Origin: Pseudomonas sp. MWU13-2105
GTDB lineage: Bacteria; Pseudomonadota; Gammaproteobacteria; Pseudomonadales; Pseudomonadaceae
Assembly: GCF_023242315.1 (NCBI RefSeq)
Contig: NZ_JALLIY010000024.1
Coordinates: 1 to 64,000, forward strand
DNA: 64,000 nucleotides
Direction: 5' to 3'
A model generated the notes under the pieces. It saw only the letters and a program-made list of their open reading frames with translations, was not told the DNA's origin and ran no database searches. Of the stretch, positions 53,935 to 60,444 are shown piece by piece. How positions within the stretch are numbered: the stretch's first letter is position 1; every line of letters begins with the position of its first letter. The position numbers and the translations under genes are program-made.

Positions 53935-53990
53935 TCCGACGGGCAGGCTTTTCATGCCATCGGACAAAGCAGGCATAATACCGTGCCTGC
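53935..53990. promoter_or_regulatory. Divergent cobL/cobG control region with inverted repeats
   Basis: The 89-bp gap holds GCAGGCA-N8-TGCCTGC, a perfect 7-bp inverted repeat at 53969-53990 whose spacer TAATACCG contains a -10-like element, and an imperfect dyad at 53935-53963 (TCCGACGGGCA / TGCCATCGGA). The gap is too short for a cobalamin riboswitch, so control is more likely by a protein or absent. Confidence 0.45.
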
Positions 53991-53999
53991 AAGGGCGAA

Positions 54000-55373
54000 A
54001 TGCTCTTCGATAACAGCCTATACCTTTCCTTTACTGCCGGTCGCCCCTTGAACCAACGTCCGCCCGCCACTGCTATTCGTCCCTCGGCCTGCCCGGGATT
54101 GCTGCGTATCGTCCCGGCGCTGGATGGTGGTATCTGCCGGATCAAGCTGGCCGGCGGGGCGATCGGCAGCGCCCAGGCCCAGGCCGTGGCCCGGGCGGCT
54201 GAACGCTATGCCGGTGGGGTGATCGAGGCGACCAACCGGGCCAACCTGCAGATTCGCGGTATCGGTGACCAACAGGCGGCGCTGATCGACGCACTGTTGG
54301 ACGCAGGTCTCGGGCCGACCACGCCGGCGGGCGACGATGTGCGCAACCTGATGCTCAGCCCGAGCGCGGGTATCGACCGTCAGTTGTTGATCGACACCCG
54401 GCCCCTGGCTGAACAGATCCTGGCGACCTTGCAGACTCATCCGCGCTTGCATGAACTGTCGGCCAAGTTCGCGCTGCAACTGGACGGCGGCGAAGCCCTG
54501 GCGATGTTGGAGCATCCCCACGACCTGTGGTTGTCGGCGCTGCGGCTGGACGATCAGCCATACCTGGCGTTCGGCCTGGCCGGCTGTCCGGCCCACGACC
54601 TGCCGCTGGCCGCCGTGCCGCTGGCGGCGGGGCACGCGCTGGTGGTGGCGGTACTGGAACTGTTTCTCGAGCTGGCCCGCCCCGAGCAGACGCGCATGCG
54701 CCATCTGCTGGCTGAAGTCGCGCCCGCTGAATTCCTCGCTCAATTGACCCGACGCCTCGGTTTTGAGCCGGTTGCGGTCCCGGCCTGGCATCGATCCGCT
54801 GCTCCCGGGCTGCTGCATATCGGTACTTATCCACAGCGCCAGCCAGGGCGTGTTTGCATTGGCGCGGTGGCGCCGCTGGGCCGGCTCGACGCGGCGATGC
54901 TCGACGGCGTGGCCCGGCTGGCCAGTGAATTCGGCGATGCCAGCCTGCGCCTGACGCCCTGGCAGAGCCTGTTGCTACCCAATATCCGGGTCGAAGATGC
55001 GGCTGCCGTTACCACGCAGCTGCAACACCTCGGTTTGTTATGCGACGCCGCTGACGCCCTGGCGCAACTGATCGCCTGCACCGGTTCGGCCGGTTGCGGC
55101 AAGGGCCTGGCTGAGACCAAGGCCGATGCCCGGACCCTGGCGCTGCAGCTGCAAGACCAGCCCCAGGGTGTGCACCTGTCCGGCTGCGCGCGTTCCTGCG
55201 CGGCGGCCCATGTGGCACCGGCCACCTTGCTGGCGGTTGCCCCCGGCCATTACGACCTCTATTTCCGCGATGCCGCGCACCCGGGTTTCGGCCGGCTGCA
55301 CGCCCGCCACCTTACTATTGATGCGGCGGGCGCCCTGCTGGCAGCCCGCTCACGGAGCAACACCGATGATTGA
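54000..55373 (+). CDS. cobG: Precorrin-3B synthase, CobG
   Basis: A 457-residue nitrite/sulfite reductase-like enzyme that uses oxygen to convert precorrin-3A to precorrin-3B, the defining step of the aerobic B12 route. The N-terminal half-domain shows RPSACPGLLRIVPALDGGIC and ATNRANLQIRGIGDQQ. The iron-sulfur cysteines are in CTGSAGCGKG and SGCARSC (C-x5-C and C-x3-C) near residues 360-400. ATG 54000 has AAGGGCG just upstream, but the extra N-terminal 20 residues before RPPATAIRPSACPG are not well conserved in my memory, so a slightly later start is possible. It overlaps cobH by eight bases. Confidence 0.9.
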   Translation: MLFDNSLYLSFTAGRPLNQRPPATAIRPSACPGLLRIVPALDGGICRIKLAGGAIGSAQAQAVARAAERYAGGVIEATNRANLQIRGIGDQQAALIDALLDAGLGPTTPAGDDVRNLMLSPSAGIDRQLLIDTRPLAEQILATLQTHPRLHELSAKFALQLDGGEALAMLEHPHDLWLSALRLDDQPYLAFGLAGCPAHDLPLAAVPLAAGHALVVAVLELFLELARPEQTRMRHLLAEVAPAEFLAQLTRRLGFEPVAVPAWHRSAAPGLLHIGTYPQRQPGRVCIGAVAPLGRLDAAMLDGVARLASEFGDASLRLTPWQSLLLPNIRVEDAAAVTTQLQHLGLLCDAADALAQLIACTGSAGCGKGLAETKADARTLALQLQDQPQGVHLSGCARSCAAAHVAPATLLAVAPGHYDLYFRDAAHPGFGRLHARHLTIDAAGALLAARSRSNTDD

Positions 55374-55992
55374 TTACATCCGCGACGGTCAGGAGATCTA
55401 TCGCAACTCCTTCGCGATCATTCGCGCGGAAGCCAACCTGGCACGGATTCCCGCGGACCTGGAAAAGCTCGCCGTACGGGTGATCCACGCCTGCGGCATG
55501 GTCGACGCCATCGACGGCCTGCAATTTTCCCCGGGGGCCGGCAAGGCCGGGCGCGCGGCCCTGGCGGCCGGCGCGGCGATTCTCTGCGATGCGCGGATGG
55601 TCAGCGAAGGCGTGACCCGTGCGCGCCTGCCGGCCAACAACCCGGTGATTTGCACCCTGCGCGACGAGCGCGTGCCGGAGTTGGCGCAAGCGCTGGGCAA
55701 TACCCGTTCGGCGGCGGCGCTGGAACTGTGGCGGCCGCATCTGGAAGGCAGCGTGGTGGTGATCGGCAACGCGCCGACGGCGCTGTTCTACCTGTTGGAA
55801 ATGCTCGATGCCGGCGCGCCGAAACCGGCGTTGATCCTCGGTTTTCCGGTGGGCTTTGTCGGCGCCGCCGAATCCAAGGCGATGCTCGCGGCCGACAGCC
55901 GTGGCGTGCCGTTCGTGATCATGCAAGGCCGGCTCGGTGGCAGCGCCATGGCCGCCGCGGCAGTGAATGCCCTCGCTACGGAGATTGAATGA
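55366..55992 (+). CDS. cobH: Precorrin-8X methylmutase, CobH
   Basis: A 208-residue isomerase that moves the C-11 methyl to C-12, giving hydrogenobyrinate. It starts MIDYIRDGQEIYRNSFAIIR, with VRVIHACGMVDAIDGLQFSP (the catalytic-region His) and GNAPTALFYLLEMLDAGAPK with GFPVGFVGAAESKAML. ATG 55366 lies inside the last codons of cobG, eight bases overlapping. Upstream codons of the same frame belong to a shadow of cobG. It overlaps cobI by four bases. Confidence 0.94.
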   Translation: MIDYIRDGQEIYRNSFAIIRAEANLARIPADLEKLAVRVIHACGMVDAIDGLQFSPGAGKAGRAALAAGAAILCDARMVSEGVTRARLPANNPVICTLRDERVPELAQALGNTRSAAALELWRPHLEGSVVVIGNAPTALFYLLEMLDAGAPKPALILGFPVGFVGAAESKAMLAADSRGVPFVIMQGRLGGSAMAAAAVNALATEIE

Positions 55993-56723
55993 TGCAGCAG
56001 CCTGGACGTCTGATCGGCCTCGGCGTGGGCCCCGGTGACCCGGAACTGATTACGGTGAAGGCCTTGCGCCTGTTGCGCGAGTCGCCGGTGGTGGCGTACT
56101 TCGTCGCCAAGGGCAAGAAAGGCAACGCATTCGGCATTATCGAGGCGCACTTGCAGGACGCCCAGGGCCTGTTGCCGCTGGTTTATCCGGTGACCACCGA
56201 GGCGCTGCCGGCGCCCTTGTCCTATGAACAGGTGATCAGCGACTTCTATGACGAGGCCAGCCTGGAAGTGGCCGCGCACCTGGATGCCGGTCGCGACGTG
56301 GCGGTGATCTGCGAAGGCGACCCGTTCTTCTACGGCTCCTACATGTACCTGCACGACCGCCTGGCCGAGCGTTATGAGACCGAGGTGATTCCCGGGGTGT
56401 GCTCGATGCTTGGCGGCGCCTCGGTGCTCGGTGTGCCGCTGGTGTACCGCAACCAGAGCCTGTCGGTGTTGTCCGGCGTGCTGCCGCATGACGAACTCAA
56501 GCGCCGCCTGGCCGATGCCGACGCAGCGGTGATCATGAAACTGGGGCGCAACTTCCCCAAGGTTCGCCAGGTGCTGGAAGAGTTGGGTCTGGCCGAGCGC
56601 GCCCTGTATGTGGAGCGCGCGACCATGGCCAACCAGAAGATCGTCCCGCTCGATCAGGTCGAGCCGATGTCCTCGCCGTACTTCTCGCTGATCATCGTGC
56701 CTGGCGAACGGTGGCAGGGATGA
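55989..56723 (+). CDS. cobI: Precorrin-2 C20-methyltransferase, CobI
   Basis: A 244-residue SAM-dependent methylase producing precorrin-3A. The family motifs GRLIGLGVGPGDPELITVKA near the start, VAVICEGDPFFYGSYMYLHD, and EVIPGVCSMLGGASVLGVPL are all present. ATG 55989 and ATG 55992 are adjacent; either is possible. The first overlaps the cobH stop. The gene overlaps cobJ by four bases. CobI is the branch-point enzyme that commits precorrin-2 to B12. Confidence 0.94.
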   Translation: MMQQPGRLIGLGVGPGDPELITVKALRLLRESPVVAYFVAKGKKGNAFGIIEAHLQDAQGLLPLVYPVTTEALPAPLSYEQVISDFYDEASLEVAAHLDAGRDVAVICEGDPFFYGSYMYLHDRLAERYETEVIPGVCSMLGGASVLGVPLVYRNQSLSVLSGVLPHDELKRRLADADAAVIMKLGRNFPKVRQVLEELGLAERALYVERATMANQKIVPLDQVEPMSSPYFSLIIVPGERWQG

Positions 56724-58426
56724 GCCGCGCGCAACCGGCCATTGTCATCCTCGGCAATGGCAGCCTGGCAACGGCCCGCCGGCTGCAACGGATTTATCCG
56801 GATGCGCTGGTCTACGGGTTGGCGGAACGGGTCGACGGCGCGGATCGGCTGTATCACGAGTTTGGCGCGACGCTGCGCCAGCTTTATCAGCAGGACACGC
56901 CGATCATTGCCCTGTGCGCCGCCGGTATCGTAATTCGCACGCTGGCCCCGGTGCTGCTGGAGAAAGGTGCCGAGCCGCCGGTACTGGCGGTGGCCGAGGA
57001 CGGCAGCGCCGTGGTGCCGCTGTTGGGCGGGTTGGGTGGGGTGAATGTCATGGCCCGGGAAATGGCCGCCGGCCTCGGTGTCGCGGCGGCCATCACCACC
57101 AGCGGCGAGCTGCGTTTCGGCACTTGCCTGCTGAACCCGCCGAGCGGTTACGCCTTGGGCGACCTGGAGCTGGGCAAGCGTTTTGTCTCCGACCTGCTGG
57201 CCGGCGAAAGCGTGCGTATCGAAGGCGCGGCGCCCTGGCTGGCACAGGCGCACTTGCCGGAAGATCGCCAGGCGCGCCTGTCGATTCATATCGGCAGTGC
57301 CGAGCGTGCGCCGGTGGCCAATGAGTTGCTGATTTATCCACGCAGCGTGCTGGTGGCGGTCACGGCACATGTGCCGGAGCTGGCCAGTGCGGTGCGCGAA
57401 GCCTTGCACGCTGCGGGTATCGCCCGCCAGTCGCTGGCCTGCCTGTTGGCGGCGGACAGCGAGATGGCCAGTCCCGCGCTGCGCGAAGCAGCTGTCGAGT
57501 TGGGCGTGCCGTTGCGTTTCAGTGCCGCGAGCGGTTCTGTCGCGGACATGGCGCAACAGGCGATACCGCAGTTGCTGCCGCCGATCTCGGTCGGCGAAGG
57601 CCTGGCGATCGCGGTCGCCAGTCAACCGTTGGAACCGGAGCGCATCGGTCGTCCACGCGGTCGCCTGGCGGTGATCGGCCTCGGCCCCGGTGCCGCCGAA
57701 TTGATGGTGCCGGCGGTGAAGGCCGAGTTGGCGAAAGCCAACGATGTGCTGGGTTATGAAACCTATGTGCGCATGGCCGGCCCGTTCCGCGCCGATCAGG
57801 TGCTGCATTGCACCGACAACCGCGAAGAGATGCAGCGTGCCCGGCACGCCTTTGAACTGGCGGCCGCGGGACGCTCGGTGGTGGTGGTGTCGTCCGGCGA
57901 TCCGGGGGTATTCGCCATGGCGGCGGCGGTGCTCGAAGCCCTGCACGAATCGACTGACCCGAGCTGGCACAGCGTCGACCTGGAAATCCTGCCGGGAGTC
58001 TCCGCCTCGCTGGCGACGGCGGCCCAGGCCGGTGCGCCGTTGGGGCATGACTTCTGTGTGATGTCGCTGTCGGACAACCTCAAGCCCTGGAGCATCATCG
58101 AGAAACGCCTCGACCTGGCGGCCCAGGCCGACCTGGCCCTGGCCTTCTACAACCCGATCTCGCGTTCACGCCCCTGGCAGTTGGGCCGGGCCCTGGAGAT
58201 TGTCGCCGCGCATCGCACGGTACAGACGCCGGTGGTGCTGGGACGGGATATCGGCCGGCCGGGACAGACCTTGCGGGTGACCAGCCTGGGTGAGCTGACG
58301 CCGGACCAGGTGGACATGCGCACGATGGTTATCATCGGCTCGTCCACCACCTGCACCTTCCCCCGCGCCGAGGGCGGCGAGTGGGTCTACACCCCGCGCT
58401 GGTACGGTGAAAAGCCCCGGTCTTGA
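56720..58426 (+). CDS. cobJ: CbiG-CobJ fusion, precorrin-3B C17-methyltransferase
   Basis: A 568-residue two-domain protein. Residues about 1-310 are CbiG-like (IIALCAAGIVIRTLAPVLLE, LLGGLGGVNVMAREMAAGLG, then a CobE/CbiG C-terminal-like part SLACLLAADSEMASPALREA). Residues about 312-555 are CobJ (LAVIGLGPGAAELMVPAVKA, VVVSSGDPGVFAMAAAVLEA, LEILPGVSASLATAAQAGAP). CobJ methylates C-17 and contracts the ring. CbiG in the anaerobic route opens the lactone; here with CobG present, the domain may instead serve as CobE. ATG 56720 overlaps the cobI stop by four bases. It ends the plus-strand unit. Confidence 0.92.
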   Translation: MSRAQPAIVILGNGSLATARRLQRIYPDALVYGLAERVDGADRLYHEFGATLRQLYQQDTPIIALCAAGIVIRTLAPVLLEKGAEPPVLAVAEDGSAVVPLLGGLGGVNVMAREMAAGLGVAAAITTSGELRFGTCLLNPPSGYALGDLELGKRFVSDLLAGESVRIEGAAPWLAQAHLPEDRQARLSIHIGSAERAPVANELLIYPRSVLVAVTAHVPELASAVREALHAAGIARQSLACLLAADSEMASPALREAAVELGVPLRFSAASGSVADMAQQAIPQLLPPISVGEGLAIAVASQPLEPERIGRPRGRLAVIGLGPGAAELMVPAVKAELAKANDVLGYETYVRMAGPFRADQVLHCTDNREEMQRARHAFELAAAGRSVVVVSSGDPGVFAMAAAVLEALHESTDPSWHSVDLEILPGVSASLATAAQAGAPLGHDFCVMSLSDNLKPWSIIEKRLDLAAQADLALAFYNPISRSRPWQLGRALEIVAAHRTVQTPVVLGRDIGRPGQTLRVTSLGELTPDQVDMRTMVIIGSSTTCTFPRAEGGEWVYTPRWYGEKPRS

Positions 58427-58454
58427 GAGGCTGCGGCCTCAGAAAGAGCGGTAT

Positions 58455-58537
58455 CTATAATTCTCTATAATCGTATGTAATTGGCTATGAAACGGCTTCT
58501 CTATAATCATCTATAATTAACTATAATTGACTATAAA
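58455..58537 (+). repeat. Array of 10-bp CTATAAT units upstream of the AAA+ ATPase gene
   Basis: Units with the core CTATAAT recur every 10 bp: at 58455, 58465, 58475 (TGTAAT variant) and 58485 (TATGAA variant), then after a 16-bp step at 58501, 58511, 58521 and 58531 (TATAAA). Five contain a perfect TATAAT hexamer. The last ends 10 bp before ATG 58548. The block is strongly AT-rich in a GC-rich genome. It could be an iterated protein-binding site, a promoter array, or both. Confidence 0.85.
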
Positions 58538-58547
58538 GAAGCCTGCC

Positions 58548-59729
58548 ATGTCCTCCCAGCAAGCGTTTTTCCATCGTGCAAGCCAGGCCCAGGCGTACAC
58601 CAAAAATATCCTGAGCACGGCTATCGGCAGTGCTGCCAGCTCCGGTCTGTTTTTCGCGGCACCGCGTCGAACCGGCAAGTCCACCTTCATGCGTGAAGAC
58701 TTGCGCCCGGCGCTTGAGGCGGCTGGGACCCTGGTGGTGTACGCCGACCTCTGGGAAAACATGTCGGCCGATCCGGGGAGCGTTATCCTGAGTGCCATTC
58801 GTAGCGAACTGGCAAAAAACGAAGGGGTTATCCAGCGCCTGGCCAAGGGCGCCGGAATGGACAAGCTCAAGGTTGGCGGGCTGTCGTTCGATCTTGATCG
58901 TATCGGCCTGGGCAAGGATATTTCCTTGAGCGCCGCATTGGCTGCACTCTCGGATGAGACGCGCAAGATGATTGTGCTGATCATCGATGAAGCCCAGCAC
59001 GCGATCACCACCGAGGCGGGAGTGGCGACGATGTTTGCCCTCAAGGCCGCCCGCGACGAGCTCAACAGCAGTCGGCACTTTGGTTTGCGTGTGGTCTGTA
59101 CCGGGTCCAACAGTGACAAGTTGGCGATGCTGCGCAACAGCAAGGACCAGGCATTCTTCGGCGCGCCGCTGATCAAGTTCCCGCCATTGGGCGCCGATTA
59201 CATTGAGTGGTTCTGTGCCAATGTGGCTTTGCCCTTCTCTCTGGAGCCCAAGTCGGTACTCGAGTTGTTCAGGCAGGCCTCAAGCCGTCCCGAGGTGCTC
59301 GCGGCGGCGGCGGGAGTTTTACAGTACGAGTTCGACCTGACCGATGAGAATGGGCCTGCGCGCTTTGCCGAGGAAGTACTCATTCAAGCGCGGGACATGA
59401 ACCAGGAGTTGATGCGTGTAGTGCACAGCCTCACCCCTATTCAATCCGCGGTGTTGCGAGTGATGGCCGCTGCGGGAGCGGCCTACGCCCCTTTCGAGAG
59501 CCAGACCATGCTGCTTTACGCTGTAGCGCTGCGGGCTGCCGGCATTGCTGCCGATGTGGCGAAAGCCGATATCCCGGGGGTGCAACAGGCGCTCGTGGCA
59601 TTGCAGGACAAGAAGCTGGTATGGCGGGCGGCACGTGGGGTCTACGCGGTCGAGGAGCAAAGCGTCGTCGCCGCGCTGGAGGACGAGGGGTTGCTCCAGG
59701 GACTCAAGAGCGGTCGCAATGAGTCCTGA
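58548..59729 (+). CDS. Solitary AAA+ ATPase with C-terminal winged-helix-like end
   Basis: A 393-residue ATPase, probably of the archaeal-ATPase/ORC-like (COG1672-type) group. Walker A is APRRTGKSTFM near residues 38-48, Walker B is KMIVLIIDEAQHAI near 141-153, and the sensor 1 region is LRVVCTGSNSDKLAML. The last 90 residues (TPIQSAVLRVMAAAGAAYAP, ALVALQDKKLVWRAARGVYA) look like a winged-helix DNA-binding domain. ATG 58548 is preceded by AAGAAG; an upstream in-frame start at 58527 lies within the repeats. Flanks are cobJ and marC, with no partner nuclease, protease or toxin gene. Function unknown; the repeats upstream suggest self-regulation. Confidence 0.75.
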   Translation: MSSQQAFFHRASQAQAYTKNILSTAIGSAASSGLFFAAPRRTGKSTFMREDLRPALEAAGTLVVYADLWENMSADPGSVILSAIRSELAKNEGVIQRLAKGAGMDKLKVGGLSFDLDRIGLGKDISLSAALAALSDETRKMIVLIIDEAQHAITTEAGVATMFALKAARDELNSSRHFGLRVVCTGSNSDKLAMLRNSKDQAFFGAPLIKFPPLGADYIEWFCANVALPFSLEPKSVLELFRQASSRPEVLAAAAGVLQYEFDLTDENGPARFAEEVLIQARDMNQELMRVVHSLTPIQSAVLRVMAAAGAAYAPFESQTMLLYAVALRAAGIAADVAKADIPGVQQALVALQDKKLVWRAARGVYAVEEQSVVAALEDEGLLQGLKSGRNES

Positions 59730-59731
59730 GC

Positions 59732-60328
59732 TCAAGGCAGCAGATACCCGCGTACCCCGGTAAAGATAATCTGCGCCGCCAGGGCGCAGACGAACAGCCC
59801 CATCAGGCGACTGACGATCTGCAAGCCCTGGTCGCCGAGGATGCGTTCGATCCGGTTGGACAGGTACAGCACCACTCCGACGGTCAGGCTCGCCAGGGCG
59901 ATACTGATAATGGCAAAGAGCTTGTCGTCCCAGTGCGGCTGGCTGACCCCCATGACCAGCAGGGCCCCGATGGTGCCGGGGCCGACGGTCAGGGGGATGG
60001 TCAGCGGGACGATGGTCACGTCCTGCTGCACATTGTCGGTCTGCACCGCCGATTTACCCTGGGCCATGCCCAGCGCCGAAATAAACAGCACGCTGCCCGC
60101 GCCGATGCGGAAGGCATCCACGGTGATGCCGAACACGCTGAAGATCACCCGTCCGAACAGATACAGCAGCACGCTGGACACCAGCGTCGCCAATGCGACC
60201 TTCCAGGCCAGGCGTCGCCGCTCCTTGCTGGAGTAACCACGGGTCAGGCTGATAAAGCAGGACAGGACGAAGAATGGGCTGTAGAGCACCAGCATCTTCA
60301 GGTAAACGCTGAATAACACGTGGAGCAT
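59732..60328 (-). CDS. MarC/YchE-family membrane protein
   Basis: A 198-residue integral membrane protein with six helices (YSPFFVLSCFISLTRGYSSK, LATLVSSVLLYLFGRVIFSV, IVPLTIPLTVGPGTIGALLV). PLTIPLTVGPGTI is the MarC family signature. The family was once called NAAT or multiple antibiotic resistance, but its transport role is not proven. Its stop lies two bases from the convergent ATPase gene stop. It is transcribed toward the ATPase gene, away from retS. Confidence 0.88.
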   Translation of the reverse strand: MLHVLFSVYLKMLVLYSPFFVLSCFISLTRGYSSKERRRLAWKVALATLVSSVLLYLFGRVIFSVFGITVDAFRIGAGSVLFISALGMAQGKSAVQTDNVQQDVTIVPLTIPLTVGPGTIGALLVMGVSQPHWDDKLFAIISIALASLTVGVVLYLSNRIERILGDQGLQIVSRLMGLFVCALAAQIIFTGVRGYLLP

Positions 60329-60444
60329 GGTGTGGGCTCGTGACGGAGGAGGGCGACGGCAGTCTATCAGGCGTTGCCCACGCTGTCGGCTCTGTCCGGG
60401 AACGGGCCGGGATGATTTTCAGGGGGCGGGGTTTGGCCCTGCCA

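Noticed and set aside
53911..53999. Possible cobalamin riboswitch before cobG or cobL
   Set aside because: The gap is 89 bp, far shorter than a B12 riboswitch, and no B12-box-like sequence was seen.
58455..58537. CRISPR array reading of the 10-bp repeats
   Set aside because: Units are 10 bp without unique spacers and no cas genes are present.
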